Shown here: positions 49,624 through 60,701 of the stretch, one piece after another
Layout: every line of letters starts with the position of its first letter
Numbering within the stretch: position 1 is the stretch's first letter
Origin: Neobacillus vireti
GTDB lineage: Bacteria > Bacillota > Bacilli > Bacillales > Cytobacillaceae
DNA: 64,000 nt
Assembly (NCBI RefSeq): GCF_001026695.1
Contig: NZ_LDNB01000002.1
Coordinates: 555,621 to 619,620 of the forward strand
Direction of reading: 5' to 3'
Program-made: the position numbers and the translations under genes
Notes under the pieces: generated by a model
Seen by the model: only the letters and a program-made list of their open reading frames with translations
Database searches by the model: none
Told to the model about the DNA's origin: nothing

Positions 49624-52212
49624 ATGGCTGCTTATACGCCGATGATACAGCAATATTTAACCGTGAAGGCAGATTATCAAGATGCCTTTTTATTTTTTCG
49701 CTTAGGCGATTTTTATGAAATGTTTTTTGATGATGCGATAAAAGCGTCGCAGGAATTAGAGATAACCTTAACAAGCCGCGGAGGCGGTACCGATGAACGA
49801 ATTCCAATGTGTGGAGTTCCATACCATGCGGCTGCAAACTATATTGAACAGCTTATTTCAAAGGGCTATAAAGTAGCGGTTTGTGAACAGACGGAAGATC
49901 CGAAACAGACAAAAGGAATGGTCAAACGGGAGGTTGTTCAGTTAATCACTCCGGGAACGGTGATGGATGGCAAAGGTTTAGCCGACAAAGAGAACAACTA
50001 TATTGCCTCGATTACAGCGTTTGATGACCAAACCTATGGATTTGCTTATAACGATATTTCAACAGGTGAGAGCAGCGTAACCTTGCTTTCAAGCAATTTT
50101 GATGAGGTGTTGAATGAACTTTCGGTTTTAAGTGCTAAAGAAGTAGTAGTTGCAAGCAATTTTGACGGAGAGCTACAAAAGAAGATGCGCGAACGCGATG
50201 TGCTCGCGATTTCGTTCGAAGATAATAGTTCGCTAGAGATGAATTATGCCCATCTGCTAGAGGAGTTAAATCAAGACAAATTGAAACAAACAACTGCAAG
50301 GCTGTTTAACTACTTATATCGCTCGCAAAAGAGAAGCCTTGACCATCTTCAGCCTGTTACAACCTATCAAATTCATCAATATATGAAAATAGATTATTTT
50401 TCAAAGCGTAATCTTGAATTAACCGAGACGATTCGCTCAAAAGGAAAAAAGGGCTCGTTATTATGGCTTCTTGATGAAACGATGACCGCGATGGGCGGAA
50501 GAATGTTAAAAACGTGGATTGACCGGCCGCTGATTAATCAAGCTGGTATTGAACAGCGTCAAGCGATCGTCGAAGTCCTCATGAATTTTTACTTTGAACG
50601 CCAGGAGCTTCGCGAAAAATTAAAAGAGGTATACGATTTAGAACGTTTAGCAGGACGTGTTGCCTTTGGAAACGTGAATGCGCGTGATTTAGTCCAGTTA
50701 AAACGCTCGTTAATGCAGGTGCCATTTTTAAAACAAATTTTGCAGGGGATGCAGAATGAACAGGTGGAAAAAATCGCTGGACTTCTTGATCCGTGTGAAG
50801 TGGTCACCGATTTATTGGAGCAGGCGATAGTTGAAAATCCGCCGCTTTCCTTAAAAGAAGGCAATATCATCCGTGACGGGTACAATGCCCAGCTCGATCA
50901 GTATCGAGATGCCAGCCGAAACGGGAAAACCTGGATAGCCAGCCTCGAACGGGAGGAGCGGGAGAAAACTGGGATTAAATCGTTGAAGGTAGGCTATAAC
51001 CGCGTTTTTGGCTATTATATTGAAATCACCCGCGCTAACCTGCATCTTTTAAAAGAAGGGCAGTATGAACGGAAGCAAACTCTATCGAATGCCGAACGGT
51101 TTATTACCCCGGATTTAAAAGAAAAAGAAGCGTTAATTTTACAAGCAGAGGAAAAATGTGGCGAGCTTGAATATGAGTTGTTTGCCGAAATCCGCGAAAT
51201 TGTGAAGGAGCAAATCCCGCGTCTACAGGCGCTGGCGAAAACGGTCAGCGAGCTCGATGTCCTGCAATGCTTTGCCCAGGTCAGTGAAGAACGGCACTAT
51301 GTGAAGCCGCAATTTTCTTCTGAGCGTCGTGTAGCTGTTAAGGATGGCCGCCATCCAGTGGTCGAGAAGGTATTGAACGCCCAGGAATATGTACCAAACG
51401 ATTGTCATATGGACAGCGACCGGGAAGTCCTGTTGATAACAGGCCCGAATATGTCGGGTAAAAGTACGTACATGCGCCAAATTGCCTTGACAGCTATTTT
51501 GGCGCAAATCGGCTGTTATGTTCCGGCGTCTGAAGCCGTGCTGCCGATTTTTGATCAGGTGTTTACACGTATTGGTGCGGCCGACGATTTGATCTCTGGA
51601 CAAAGTACCTTTATGGTTGAAATGCTCGAAGCGAAAAATGCGATCACAAATGCGACCCAAAACAGTTTGATTTTGTTCGACGAAATCGGCCGCGGAACCT
51701 CAACTTACGATGGGATGGCTTTAGCGCAGGCCATCATTGAATATATTCATAAGCGGATTGGGGCGAAAACTTTATTTTCAACCCATTATCATGAGCTGAC
51801 CGTTTTAGATGAAGATCTTTCGAAGCTAAAAAACATTCATGTCAGCGCGATTGAACATAACGGCAAGGTTGTCTTTCTTCATAAAATTAAGGAAGGGCCG
51901 GCCGATAAGAGCTACGGTATTCACGTTGCACAGCTTGCCGAGCTGCCGGCGGAATTAATCAGCCGGGCAAATGAAATTTTAACAGCCCTTGAACATTCCG
52001 ACGATCAAGCTGCTGTTCCCGTGAAAGCGGCGGTAATCGAAGAAAAGCCTGCTCAATTATCATTTTTTGATGAGCCGAAGGAAACGAAGAAGCAAGAGCT
52101 GACTTCTAAGGAAAAACGAGTTTTAGAGAAAATTAAAGAAATAGAGTTGTTAGAGGTAACGCCACTACAGGCGATTAATATGTTGTACGAGCTTCAGAAA
52201 AAGTTAAAGTAG
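49624..52212 (+). CDS. mutS: DNA mismatch repair protein MutS
   Basis: 862 residues from the ATG at 49624 (CTGGAGGTC upstream); the frame is open earlier without a ribosome site. Mismatch-reading F-x-E in GDFYEMF (Phe30, Glu32), lever/clamp domains, then ABC ATPase with Walker [10 protein letters not shown] (near 607), [12 protein letters not shown] and STHYHEL. Ends with the helix-turn-helix dimer region. Recognises mispairs and recruits MutL, encoded 13 bp downstream. Normal length. Confidence 0.98.
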   Translation: MAAYTPMIQQYLTVKADYQDAFLFFRLGDFYEMFFDDAIKASQELEITLTSRGGGTDERIPMCGVPYHAAANYIEQLISKGYKVAVCEQTEDPKQTKGMVKREVVQLITPGTVMDGKGLADKENNYIASITAFDDQTYGFAYNDISTGESSVTLLSSNFDEVLNELSVLSAKEVVVASNFDGELQKKMRERDVLAISFEDNSSLEMNYAHLLEELNQDKLKQTTARLFNYLYRSQKRSLDHLQPVTTYQIHQYMKIDYFSKRNLELTETIRSKGKKGSLLWLLDETMTAMGGRMLKTWIDRPLINQAGIEQRQAIVEVLMNFYFERQELREKLKEVYDLERLAGRVAFGNVNARDLVQLKRSLMQVPFLKQILQGMQNEQVEKIAGLLDPCEVVTDLLEQAIVENPPLSLKEGNIIRDGYNAQLDQYRDASRNGKTWIASLEREEREKTGIKSLKVGYNRVFGYYIEITRANLHLLKEGQYERKQTLSNAERFITPDLKEKEALILQAEEKCGELEYELFAEIREIVKEQIPRLQALAKTVSELDVLQCFAQVSEERHYVKPQFSSERRVAVKDGRHPVVEKVLNAQEYVPNDCHMDSDREVLLITGPNMSGKSTYMRQIALTAILAQIGCYVPASEAVLPIFDQVFTRIGAADDLISGQSTFMVEMLEAKNAITNATQNSLILFDEIGRGTSTYDGMALAQAIIEYIHKRIGAKTLFSTHYHELTVLDEDLSKLKNIHVSAIEHNGKVVFLHKIKEGPADKSYGIHVAQLAELPAELISRANEILTALEHSDDQAAVPVKAAVIEEKPAQLSFFDEPKETKKQELTSKEKRVLEKIKEIELLEVTPLQAINMLYELQKKLK

Positions 52213-52225
52213 GGGTTGAAGGCGA

Positions 52226-54235
52226 ATGAGAAGGATTATTCAATTAGATGACGCCCTATCGAACAAAATAGCGGCGGGAGAAGTAGTCGAACGCCCCGCC
52301 TCGGTTGTTAAAGAGCTGGTTGAAAATGCGATTGATGCCGGCAGTACCGTGATTGAAATTGAGGTGGAGGAAGCGGGACTCGCGAAAATTCGAATTACCG
52401 ACAATGGGTACGGAATTGACGAAGAGGATGTACTAATCGCCTTTCAACGCCATGCCACATCCAAAATCAAAGACGAAAAGGACTTATTCCGGATTAGGAC
52501 GCTCGGTTTTCGCGGAGAAGCCCTCCCAAGCGTTGCCTCCGTTTCCAGACTAGAGATGAAGACCTCTACGGGGGAAGGTGCCGGAAACCGGGTAGTCATC
52601 GAAGGCGGGAAAGTCGAAACCTTTGAAAAAGCTTCAAGCAGACGCGGAACCGACATCACGATTACCGATTTATTTTTCAATACTCCAGCCCGTTTAAAGT
52701 ATATGAAGACAATCCACACTGAGCTTGGTAATATTACGGATGTGGTTAACCGGCTTGCTCTGTCCCATCCGGAGGTGGCATTCCGGCTCATTCATAATGA
52801 GCGGAAGCTGCTGCAAACGAATGGAAACGGCGATGTTCGTCAAGTGCTGGCATCGATTTACGGAATGGCCATCGCCAAGCAGCTTGTCCCGATAACCGGT
52901 ACCTCGCTTGATTATAAAATTAGCGGATTTGCTTCGATGCCGGAGGTTACAAGGGCATCAAGAAATTATATCTCGACAATGATTAATGGTCGTTTTATCA
53001 AAAACTATCCATTAGCGAAGTCGATTCAGGAAGGGTACCATACATTGCTGCCGATCGGCAGGTTTCCGATTGTCCTCCTTAATATTGAAATGGACCCGAT
53101 GCTAGTAGATGTCAATGTTCATCCATCAAAAATGGAAGTGCGCATAAGTAAAGAAGCGGAACTGAATGAACTGGTTACAACGATTATCAAAGAGGCGTTT
53201 AAATCGAGGGTGTTAATCCCGACAGCCTATACTCAGGTGAAAAAAGAAGCGCCAAAGACTGAACAAACTGCTTTACAGCTTGATGAGGGAACAAATGATG
53301 ATCAAGAAATTCATAGAGAATGGTCTGGTGCGGAAACCGTTCAGGAATATGTGCAACCCGCGTCTGCGATGCAGCAAACCGTTCAGGAAACCGAATCGAT
53401 GCCTGCAGTGCCACAAACCGTTCAGGAAACCGAATCGATGCCTGTAGTGCCACAAACCGTTCAGAAAACCCAAACGATCACTAAGAATCCGTTTGCTGAC
53501 TTTCCTGGTCGAAGTGAAACAGCGGTTGTTGCAGAAACTGGGGAGTCTCCAGGTTCTATTTTCGATAAACCTAAATCTGCTCCTGAACACCAGGTCGATT
53601 TCAATGAGAATAAAATAATGGAGTCTCGTGATGATAATGACCAAATGGAGAGCCGGGTGCCCCGTCTCTATCCAATCGGGCAAATGCACGGAACCTATAT
53701 TTTTGCGCAAAATGAGAATGGCTTATATATTATTGATCAGCATGCAGCACAGGAACGGTTAAAGTATGAGTACTTCCGCGAAAAGGTGGGGCAAGTTCAG
53801 TCTGAGCTACAGGATATGCTTGTGCCCTTAACCTTTGAGTATTCAACGGATGAGTATTTGAAAATAACGGAACACCAACATGAGCTCGAAAAGGTCGGCG
53901 TTTTTCTTGAGGAATTTGGTATGAATACTTTCATTGTTCGTTCTCATCCGCAATGGCTTCCAAAAGGAGAAGAAAAACAAATCATTGAGGACATGATTGA
54001 GCAGCTTTTAGCGATGAAAAAGGTCGATATTAAGAAATTGCGTGAGGAAGCAGCGATCATGATGAGCTGCAAAGCCTCGATTAAAGCGAACCGCCATTTG
54101 CGTAATGACGAAATCCAAGCATTGCTGGATGATTTACGTAAGGCATCTGATCCCTTTACCTGTCCACACGGGCGACCAATAATCGTTCATTACTCTGTTT
54201 ATGAAATGGAGAAGATGTTTAAACGGGTGATGTAA
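52226..54235 (+). CDS. mutL: DNA mismatch repair protein MutL (endonuclease type)
   Basis: 669 residues. GHKL ATPase: [32 protein letters not shown] long low-complexity linker (about 335-480) holds a 13-residue tandem repeat. The C-terminal domain has the endonuclease motif [12 protein letters not shown] (near 503) and the zinc-site CPHGRP, as in organisms without MutH. Nicks the new strand after MutS activation. Operon with mutS. Confidence 0.97.
   Translation: MRRIIQLDDALSNKIAAGEVVERPASVVKELVENAIDAGSTVIEIEVEEAGLAKIRITDNGYGIDEEDVLIAFQRHATSKIKDEKDLFRIRTLGFRGEALPSVASVSRLEMKTSTGEGAGNRVVIEGGKVETFEKASSRRGTDITITDLFFNTPARLKYMKTIHTELGNITDVVNRLALSHPEVAFRLIHNERKLLQTNGNGDVRQVLASIYGMAIAKQLVPITGTSLDYKISGFASMPEVTRASRNYISTMINGRFIKNYPLAKSIQEGYHTLLPIGRFPIVLLNIEMDPMLVDVNVHPSKMEVRISKEAELNELVTTIIKEAFKSRVLIPTAYTQVKKEAPKTEQTALQLDEGTNDDQEIHREWSGAETVQEYVQPASAMQQTVQETESMPAVPQTVQETESMPVVPQTVQKTQTITKNPFADFPGRSETAVVAETGESPGSIFDKPKSAPEHQVDFNENKIMESRDDNDQMESRVPRLYPIGQMHGTYIFAQNENGLYIIDQHAAQERLKYEYFREKVGQVQSELQDMLVPLTFEYSTDEYLKITEHQHELEKVGVFLEEFGMNTFIVRSHPQWLPKGEEKQIIEDMIEQLLAMKKVDIKKLREEAAIMMSCKASIKANRHLRNDEIQALLDDLRKASDPFTCPHGRPIIVHYSVYEMEKMFKRVM
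53375..53470 (+). repeat. 39-bp tandem repeat in the mutL linker
   Basis: The unit starting CAAACCGTTCAG begins at 53375, 53414 and 53453 (39 bp steps), coding for [13 protein letters not shown]. In frame, so copy number change would alter linker length only. Confidence 0.85.
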
Positions 54236-54243
54236 GATTGAAT

Positions 54244-54284
54244 AAAGAACGTTCCTAAGATGGTAAGAGGAACGTTCTTTTTTT
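54244..54284 (+). terminator. Rho-independent terminator after mutL
   Basis: AAAGAACGTTCCT (54244-54256) pairs with AGGAACGTTCTTT (54268-54280), 13 bp, followed by TTTT. Confidence 0.93.
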
Positions 54285-54380
54285 GCCTAAATATAAGAAT
54301 TGCAGTTTTAGGACGACAATATAATATTAATGTATAGACTTTAATAAGCTTTACATTTATGTATGGAGAGGGGTGGGCCT

Positions 54381-54827
54381 TTGGTTGTTTTTGGCCTGTT
54401 AACCACATTTTTACCAGTAGTTATTATCATATTTGTCATTGTTTATGCGGTGAAAAACAAAGAAATGGGGGATGAAGCGGTGATACGTCATCTTTATACG
54501 TATTTGGTTTTGTTTGCAACGCTTATGATGGTGATTGGAGGGGGAATTTCTATTTTTATGGCTGCTGCGGATCTCGTTAGTCCACCAAGCTATTATCAAA
54601 GCTACGAAGACTACAAGCAGATTCACCAAGAAGGTAAGGCGCCAGGTCAAAAAACATTATCAGAGCAAGAACTGCGGGCTAATTATGAACAGGCAGTAAC
54701 AGACGAAAAGAACCGAAATAAGGAAGGTGCAAAAAATCAAATCATTAAAAGCCTAGGCTTTATTGTAATCCCACTGCCGATTTTCCTTTACTTCAATAAG
54801 ATGAGAAAAAGAAAAAGTGATGAATAG
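54381..54827 (+). CDS. Small membrane protein of unknown function
   Basis: 148 residues from the TTG at 54381, which follows GAGAGGGGTGG; an ATG at 54363 (154 residues) overlaps that site. Three hydrophobic segments: LLTTFLPVVIIIFVIVYA (about 6-22), LVLFATLMMVIGGGISIFM (about 38-58) and LGFIVIPLPIFLYF (about 126-140), with a charged loop in between. The VLFATLMMVIGG..IF core recalls DUF5671-type proteins, but I cannot assign it firmly. Confidence 0.65.
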   Translation: MVVFGLLTTFLPVVIIIFVIVYAVKNKEMGDEAVIRHLYTYLVLFATLMMVIGGGISIFMAAADLVSPPSYYQSYEDYKQIHQEGKAPGQKTLSEQELRANYEQAVTDEKNRNKEGAKNQIIKSLGFIVIPLPIFLYFNKMRKRKSDE

Positions 54828-54833
54828 AAGAAT

Positions 54834-54864
54834 AGGCTGGAGGATTTATCCTTCAGCCTTTTTG
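54834..54864 (+). terminator. Terminator between convergent genes
   Basis: AGGCTGGAGG (54834-54843) pairs with CCTTCAGCCT (54850-54859), followed by TTTTT. Confidence 0.88.
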
Positions 54865-54895
54865 GAGTATATTGAAGTCCCTTAGAAGGGTTGTC

Positions 54896-55903
54896 CTATT
54901 TCACGCCAGCCTGTAGTTTGCTAATATATTGAAGGGCCTTACCCGTGCCAACTGCCACAGATTCAAGTGGTTCGGGTGCAAGCTGAACAGGCACAAATAT
55001 TTCCTCGCTTAGCCATTCTTCCATTCCATTCATTAACGATCCGCCCCCGGTTAGAATGACTCCTCGATCAACGATGTCGCCGCTGAGCTCAGCAGGGCAA
55101 TCTTCAAGCGTGGCCCGGACCGCTTCCAATATATGCAGAAGTGGCTCTTTTAGCGCATTGCGAATTTCATAGGATGAAAGCTTAATTGTCTTCGGTAAAC
55201 CGGTCACAAGGTCACGACCGCGGACATCCATGAAAAGCTCCTCGTGATCAACAAGCGCATAGCCAATCTCCATTTTGATATTTTCGGCAGTCCGTTCGCC
55301 GATTAATACGTTGTACTCCTTGCGCACATGCTGAATAATATCATCATCAAGACGATCGCCACCGATTTTGATGGAATGGCAAGCAACCACACCGCCGAAG
55401 GAAATAATGGCCACTTCAGTATTTCCACCGCCGATATCGACCACAACGTTCGCTACAGGTTCATCGACAGGAAGTCCTGCACCAATAGCGGCTGCAACCG
55501 GCTCTTCAATCAAGGAGATCTTTTTAGCTCCAGCATTTCTCACGGCATCTTGAATCGCCCGTTGCTCCACACTCGTAGAACCAGATGGGATGCAAACGAC
55601 CACATTTGGCTTCCGAATTGAAAAGCCTGCTTTTTTAGAAGCCTTACGGAGCACAGTTTTTAGCATATCTGTTGTTACATCAAAATCCGCAATGACTCCA
55701 TCTCGTAAGGGGCGGATAGCCACGATTTTTTCAGGTGTCTTGCCGATCATTTCTTTTGCTTCCGTTCCAACGGCGACCACATTTTTTGTAACTGTATCGA
55801 TGACCACTACGGAGGGCTCATTAAGGACAATTCCTTTGTTTTTACTATAAACCAATATATTTGCAGTTCCTAAATCAATTCCAATATCAAAAGTAGAAAG
55901 CAT
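54896..55903 (-). CDS. mreBH: Rod shape-determining actin homolog MreBH
   Basis: 335 residues from the ATG at 55903; the GTG at 55912 overlaps the ribosome site AAGGTGA. Actin fold: phosphate 1 [36 protein letters not shown] (phosphate 2), and adenosine motif [15 protein letters not shown]. The [19 protein letters not shown] start and [10 protein letters not shown] follow B. subtilis MreBH more than MreB or Mbl. It guides lateral cell-wall synthesis and the hydrolase LytE. Monocistronic. An ACCCCC element upstream fits sigma-I control known for mreBH. Confidence 0.93.
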   Translation of the reverse strand: MLSTFDIGIDLGTANILVYSKNKGIVLNEPSVVVIDTVTKNVVAVGTEAKEMIGKTPEKIVAIRPLRDGVIADFDVTTDMLKTVLRKASKKAGFSIRKPNVVVCIPSGSTSVEQRAIQDAVRNAGAKKISLIEEPVAAAIGAGLPVDEPVANVVVDIGGGNTEVAIISFGGVVACHSIKIGGDRLDDDIIQHVRKEYNVLIGERTAENIKMEIGYALVDHEELFMDVRGRDLVTGLPKTIKLSSYEIRNALKEPLLHILEAVRATLEDCPAELSGDIVDRGVILTGGGSLMNGMEEWLSEEIFVPVQLAPEPLESVAVGTGKALQYISKLQAGVK

Positions 55904-55943
55904 TGATTTCACCTTATTCCTTTATTTTTTATACAAGATAGAC

Positions 55944-55973
55944 TACGATTAAGCCTATCATGAATTTGGGGGT
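55944..55973 (-). promoter_or_regulatory. Possible sigma-I promoter of mreBH
   Basis: On the minus strand ACCCCC (55973-55968), 20 nt, then CGTA (55947-55944). SigI promoters have an ACCCCC -35 and a CGAA-like -10. The spacer is long, so the match is tentative. The rest of the 282-bp gap shows no gene. Confidence 0.35.
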
Positions 55974-56185
55974 GGAAAGCGGATTGTAAATGAACCGTTA
56001 TGCTTTTGTAAATTTACATGAAAAACTTTCCGCCTTTGGAAGTAAAGTGGATAAAAATAATCAACTTGAATCTAAGCATAGATAAGGATTATTTTGTATA
56101 TACTGATATGATGTTCAACTGCTTTGCAAAATTATGATAACATGGAAGCATAGAAGCAATAAATGAGATAAGGCAGTGAGAAATA

Positions 56186-57142
56186 GTGGTAGAAAAACAA
56201 AAATTATTAGTAATTATTGGCCCGACAGCAGTGGGGAAAACAAAGCTTAGTATCGAAATGGCCAAACGGTATAACGGAGAAATTATCAGCGGAGATTCGA
56301 TGCAAATATACCGGGGAATGGATATTGGGACGGCGAAAATAACCAAGGATGAAATGGAAGGAATTCCACACCATTTAATCGATATAAAAAATCCCTCGGA
56401 AAATTTTTCCGTTGCTGAATTTCAACTCCTTGTTCGGGCAAAAATAAGTGAGATTGCTCAAAAAGGGAAGCTTCCGATTATTGTCGGCGGGACAGGGCTG
56501 TATATTCAGTCAGTTATTTATGATTATCAATTCTCCGATGTTGCAGGGGATGAATCATTGCGCCAGCACCTTGAAGAAAAAGTAAAGGAAATCGGTAATG
56601 TTGCACTACACAAAGAATTAATGGAGGTTGATCCCGAAAGCGCATCACATATCCACCCCAACAATGTAAGAAGGGTCATACGCGCTCTGGAGATTTTTCA
56701 GCTCACTGGTAAAACAATGCAGGAATATCAAAGCAAACAGCAGCCAGAACTTCTTTACAATACGGCCCTGATCGGTTTAACGATGGAACGGGACAAGCTT
56801 TATGAACGGATTAATGACCGGGTTGATTTGATGGTTGCTGAAGGGCTTTTGGAAGAAGTGAAAAGCTTATATCAACAGGACTTGCGTGATTGTCAATCCA
56901 TCCAAGCGATTGGCTACAAAGAAATTTATCACTATTTGGATGGATATGTTACATTAGAAGAAGCAATTGAAAATTTAAAACAAAATTCCCGGCGCTATGC
57001 CAAAAGGCAATTGACTTGGTTTCGCAATAAGATGGTGGTAAAATGGTTTGAAATGACGAATGTGAACAATTTCGCAAAAAAAATAATGGAAATTTCACAT
57101 TATGTTGAAGGAAAGCTTCAAGTAAAATCGAATACATATTAG
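56186..57142 (+). CDS. miaA: tRNA dimethylallyltransferase MiaA
   Basis: 318 residues; GTG start after AAGGCAGTGAG. P-loop [11 protein letters not shown] (10-20), [28 protein letters not shown]-type [11 protein letters not shown], and [14 protein letters not shown]. The C-terminal [12 protein letters not shown] is typical. Adds a dimethylallyl group to A37 of tRNAs reading UNN codons. Directly upstream of hfq, as in many bacteria. Confidence 0.97.
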   Translation: MVEKQKLLVIIGPTAVGKTKLSIEMAKRYNGEIISGDSMQIYRGMDIGTAKITKDEMEGIPHHLIDIKNPSENFSVAEFQLLVRAKISEIAQKGKLPIIVGGTGLYIQSVIYDYQFSDVAGDESLRQHLEEKVKEIGNVALHKELMEVDPESASHIHPNNVRRVIRALEIFQLTGKTMQEYQSKQQPELLYNTALIGLTMERDKLYERINDRVDLMVAEGLLEEVKSLYQQDLRDCQSIQAIGYKEIYHYLDGYVTLEEAIENLKQNSRRYAKRQLTWFRNKMVVKWFEMTNVNNFAKKIMEISHYVEGKLQVKSNTY

Positions 57143-57168
57143 TAGAGATAAAAGAGGAGGATATACAA

Positions 57169-57399
57169 ATGAAAACGACGATCAATATTCAAGACCAATT
57201 TTTAAATCAATGCCGTAAAGATAATATCCATGTTACAGTTTTCCTTCTGAACGGATTCCAATTAAGAGGACAAATTAAAGGCTTTGATAATTTTACCGTT
57301 CTGTTTGAATCGGAAGGGAAGCAGCAGCTAGTATACAAACACGCGATTTCAACCTTTGCACCACAAAGAAATGTTCAGCTTGAATTAGAGAACCAATAA
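57169..57399 (+). CDS. hfq: RNA-binding protein Hfq
   Basis: 76 residues, GAGGAGG before the ATG. Sm1 motif ([35 protein letters not shown]) and Sm2 [10 protein letters not shown]. Forms a hexameric ring that binds sRNA/mRNA. Co-transcribed with miaA (26-bp gap). Confidence 0.98.
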   Translation: MKTTINIQDQFLNQCRKDNIHVTVFLLNGFQLRGQIKGFDNFTVLFESEGKQQLVYKHAISTFAPQRNVQLELENQ

Positions 57400-57413
57400 T
57401 CATTAGATAAATT

Positions 57414-57440
57414 GAGCCTGTCACCCGCGGGCTCTTTTTT
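57414..57440 (+). terminator. Rho-independent terminator after hfq
   Basis: GAGCC (57414-57418) pairs with GGCTC (57430-57434), followed by TTTTTTATTTTT. Confidence 0.85.
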
Positions 57441-57477
57441 ATTTTTCAAAAAAATGAAGGGAAAATCTTTTTAATGA

Positions 57478-57506
57478 ATTTTATAAGTTGTGAATACACA
57501 TAGAAT
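57478..57506 (+). promoter_or_regulatory. Possible sporulation sigma promoter of spoVK
   Basis: CATAGAAT (57499-57506) resembles the SigE -10 (CATACAAT) with an AT-rich TTTTATA 14 nt upstream. spoVK is mother-cell expressed in B. subtilis. The -35 match is poor. Confidence 0.35.
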
Positions 57507-57619
57507 GAAGGAATATGCTTTTCTATGTGCGATAATTTCAATATTAATCGGATAAATTTTCTTAGCAGTGCTTAGAACCTACCTTGCGGAAACTGGTTGC
57601 AGATTGAGAGGTGAAAGCT

Positions 57620-58567
57620 TTGGATCAACCATTTCGAATGAAAAATAACGGCCAAATAAGGGTCGTGCTCAATTCCCAAAAAAGAAAAACAGTCACAAAG
57701 GAATTGCCTGATTTTCAAGTTGTTCCAAAGGAGATCCCCCCTGAACACACAGCTCTTAAGGAAATTGAAGAGGAGCTCGGGGCTTTGGTTGGCATGGAAG
57801 AAATGAAACGCATGATAAAGGAAATTTATGCATGGATCTATGTGAACAAGAAACGGGAGGACATGGGGCTAAAGGCGAGAAAACAAGCCTTGCATATGAT
57901 GTTTAAAGGAAATCCCGGCACAGGAAAAACAACGGTAGCAAGATTAATAGGTAAACTTTTTCACAAAATGAACGTTCTGACGAAGGGCCACTTAATTGAG
58001 GCAGAGCGTGCAGATCTTGTTGGTGAATATATCGGCCATACAGCACAAAAGACGAGGGATTTGATTAAGAAAGCCCAGGGCGGGATTCTATTTATCGATG
58101 AAGCTTATTCGTTAGGCCGTGGCGGAGAAAAGGATTTTGGCAAGGAGGCAATCGATACACTTGTCAAGCATATGGAAGATAAGCAGCATGAATTTATCCT
58201 TATTCTAGCTGGATATTCCCAAGAAATGGATTACTTTCTTACCTTAAACCCCGGACTTCATTCGCGCTTTCCCTTAGTGGTTGATTTCCCAGATTATAAC
58301 ATTGATCAGTTGATGGATATTGCTGGAAGAATGTTGTTGGAGAGAGAGTATACCTTAAGTCATGAAGCTGAAAAAAAATTAAGGGATCATTTAATTTGGG
58401 TGAAGGCGGTGTTAAATCCAAATACTTTTTCAAACGGCAGATATGTCCGTAATGTCATTGAGAAATCCGTTCGCGCCCAAGCGATGCGGCTGCTAATGCT
58501 CAATAGCTATGACAGGCATGAATTGATGACGTTAAGAAGCAATGACCTTGTGTTTGATGAAGATTAG
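57620..58567 (+). CDS. spoVK: Stage V sporulation protein K, AAA ATPase
   Basis: 315 residues from the TTG at 57620 (GAGAGGTGA upstream); GTG at 57611 overlaps that site. CbbX-like AAA: LVGMEEMKR, Walker A GNPGTGKTTVARLIG (near 97), EADRADLVGEYIGHT-type ERADLVGEYIGHTAQKT, Walker B GILFIDEAYSL, sensor GYSQEMDYF and SRFPLVVDFPDY. Needed for spore maturation. Order spoVK-hflX-ynbB-glnR-glnA as in B. subtilis, with a TRIC-like gene inserted. Confidence 0.95.
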   Translation: MDQPFRMKNNGQIRVVLNSQKRKTVTKELPDFQVVPKEIPPEHTALKEIEEELGALVGMEEMKRMIKEIYAWIYVNKKREDMGLKARKQALHMMFKGNPGTGKTTVARLIGKLFHKMNVLTKGHLIEAERADLVGEYIGHTAQKTRDLIKKAQGGILFIDEAYSLGRGGEKDFGKEAIDTLVKHMEDKQHEFILILAGYSQEMDYFLTLNPGLHSRFPLVVDFPDYNIDQLMDIAGRMLLEREYTLSHEAEKKLRDHLIWVKAVLNPNTFSNGRYVRNVIEKSVRAQAMRLLMLNSYDRHELMTLRSNDLVFDED

Positions 58568-58575
58568 GTAATATG

Positions 58576-58610
58576 AAAATCGGCGGATCTAAATGCAATC
58601 CGCCGATTTT
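58576..58610. terminator. Bidirectional terminator
   Basis: AAAATCGGCGGAT (58576-58588) pairs with ATCCGCCGATTTT (58598-58610), with T/A tails on both sides. Serves spoVK and the convergent TRIC-like gene. Confidence 0.93.
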
Positions 58611-58611
58611 T

Positions 58612-59217
58612 TTAATGCGTTCCAAGTCCCCGTGTTGGCAGCTTCCAATCGAAGGTATAGGAAAGCACACGCAAACTGGTAACGAGTATAAAAAGTGTAT
58701 ATAACTCCCATGGATTCGTCGCTATTTTAAGCCCGATGATAACGCCGGCGAGAATCGCCCAAACCCCGTAAATTTCTGATCTTAGGACTATCGGTTTTCT
58801 TCCTGCTAATAAATCACGGATGATTCCGCCGCCGCTTCCCGTTAGCACGGCTGCAACAATGACAGCGCTAAGCGGATGGTTCATGTTCGCGGCATACATC
58901 GCGCCTTGGATAGCAAAGGCAGCTAAGCCGATTGCGTCGAACAAGTTCCCCCATTTTTGCCAGTGCTTTAACAGATTCTTTGGAAATAAAAACACGGCTG
59001 TAATCGATAATAATGCGATTTGAAAAAATAATCCCTGCTCCCAGATAGCCGAAACAGGCACACCAATTAGCAGGTTTCGGAAGGCTCCACCGCCAAAAGC
59101 GGTGACAATCCCTAAAATATAAACCCCAAAAATATCATATTCTTCTTCCATGGCCACGATTGCGCCACTGACAGCAAAGGCAATCGTGCCAATCATACTT
59201 AAAACTTCCCATGTCAT
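58612..59217 (-). CDS. TRIC/UPF0126 family membrane channel protein
   Basis: 201 residues, seven membrane helices in a 3+3+1 layout. Two GGG-kink repeats typical of the family: TAFGGGAFRNLLIG and TGSGGGIIRDLLAGR. Prokaryotic TRIC channels pass K+ and other monovalent cations; related proteins have been linked to glycine uptake. Single gene in an otherwise plus-strand segment. Confidence 0.9.
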   Translation of the reverse strand: MTWEVLSMIGTIAFAVSGAIVAMEEEYDIFGVYILGIVTAFGGGAFRNLLIGVPVSAIWEQGLFFQIALLSITAVFLFPKNLLKHWQKWGNLFDAIGLAAFAIQGAMYAANMNHPLSAVIVAAVLTGSGGGIIRDLLAGRKPIVLRSEIYGVWAILAGVIIGLKIATNPWELYTLFILVTSLRVLSYTFDWKLPTRGLGTH

Positions 59218-59427
59218 CTTTTATCCGATTTCTCCTTGTTCCCCTTTTTTTATGAAAAACACTATGTTAATAGTAATATCCGTTTGATAACAAACATTAA
59301 AATTTTATCACGATGTAGAAAAATTACAACAATTATTTTTACAAGGTAATGATAAGGGAAAATTAGAGAATGCTTGCGTTTTTTGTTATGATGTTTGGTA
59401 GAGCTTTTTAGGGAAGGAAGGGTGCTT

Positions 59428-60687
59428 GTGGAACAAAAAGAAACGAAAGAGAAAGCCATCCTTGTTGGTTGTCAAACGAGCGGGGATGATGACTTACGTT
59501 TTCACTATTCGATGGAAGAGTTAGAGGCATTAACGGAAACGGCTCAAGGTGAGGTGTTGGTCTCTGTTGTTCAAAAACGGGAGCGCCGCCATCCGGCAAC
59601 ATATATCGGTAAAGGTAAAGTGGAAGAATTAAATACGCTGGTTGAGGAACTTGAAGCGGATATTGTCATCTTTAATGACGAACTTTCTCCAAGTCAAAAG
59701 AGAAATCTAGCTTCCGAGGTGAATGCCAGGATTATTGACCGAACACAACTCATTTTAGATATCTTTGCCCAAAGGGCCCGATCCAAAGAAGGTAAACTGC
59801 AAGTCGAGCTTGCACAGCTGCAATACATACTTCCGCGCCTGGCCGGCCAGGGGGTCGCCTTATCCCGTCTTGGTGCTGGGATTGGAACGAGAGGACCGGG
59901 GGAAACGAAATTAGAATCGGACCGCCGTCACATCCGCCGCAGAATCGATGATATTAAAACCCAGCTTTCGGTCATCGTTCAGCACCGGGATCGATACAGG
60001 GAAAGAAGAAAGAAAAATAAAGCCTTCCAGGTCGCGATTGTTGGCTACACGAATGCCGGAAAATCAACTCTGTTTAATCGACTATCCGAGGCGGATTCAT
60101 ATGAGGAAAATCAATTATTTGCAACGCTTGATCCAATGACGCGAAAATTGATTTTACCAAGCGGGTTTTTATCATTAATAACGGATACTGTTGGGTTTAT
60201 TCAAGACCTGCCGACAACGTTAATTGCCGCTTTCCGCTCGACACTTGAGGAGGTCAAGGAGGCGGATCTGCTGCTTCATGTTGTCGATATGTCGAATCCG
60301 GATTATTTCCATCATGAAAAAACCGTTAACAAGCTTCTTGAAGACCTGGATATTAAAGAGATTCCACAGTTAACAGTGTATAATAAAAAGGATATCCAGC
60401 ATCCGGATTTCGTCCCAACAGCAGGTACGCCTACAGCTTTTATCAGTGCATTTAATCAGGAGGACCGCCAAGCCTTAAAAGAGAAAATGGAGAAGCTTGT
60501 GATGGAAATGATGGACCCTTATGATGTACAGGTTCCGTCGACTGAAGGCAAGCTGCTTTCTCAATTAAAAAATGAAACGATTTTAAGAGAGCTGTCCTTT
60601 GATGAAGAGGCACAAGTATATCGCTGCAAAGGGTACACTCTTCAGGACCATCAAATAACTGGGCAATTACTGCAATTTAAAAAATAG
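59428..60687 (+). CDS. hflX: Ribosome-associated GTPase HflX
   Basis: 419 residues from the GTG at 59428 (GGAAGGAAGGGTG upstream); the frame is open 33 nt earlier without a ribosome site. HflX N-domain ([24 protein letters not shown]), the Gly-rich [15 protein letters not shown], then G domain: G1 [11 protein letters not shown]3 DTVGF, G4 YNKKD. Splits and rescues stalled ribosomes. Followed 14 bp later by ynbB. Confidence 0.95.
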   Translation: MEQKETKEKAILVGCQTSGDDDLRFHYSMEELEALTETAQGEVLVSVVQKRERRHPATYIGKGKVEELNTLVEELEADIVIFNDELSPSQKRNLASEVNARIIDRTQLILDIFAQRARSKEGKLQVELAQLQYILPRLAGQGVALSRLGAGIGTRGPGETKLESDRRHIRRRIDDIKTQLSVIVQHRDRYRERRKKNKAFQVAIVGYTNAGKSTLFNRLSEADSYEENQLFATLDPMTRKLILPSGFLSLITDTVGFIQDLPTTLIAAFRSTLEEVKEADLLLHVVDMSNPDYFHHEKTVNKLLEDLDIKEIPQLTVYNKKDIQHPDFVPTAGTPTAFISAFNQEDRQALKEKMEKLVMEMMDPYDVQVPSTEGKLLSQLKNETILRELSFDEEAQVYRCKGYTLQDHQITGQLLQFKK

Positions 60688-60701
60688 ATAGGAGCAACAA
60701 G

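Noticed and set aside
57583..57600. TTGCGG before spoVK as a regulon member
   Set aside because: Single half-site without phased partners or a -10 at the right distance; it is next to the spoVK start.
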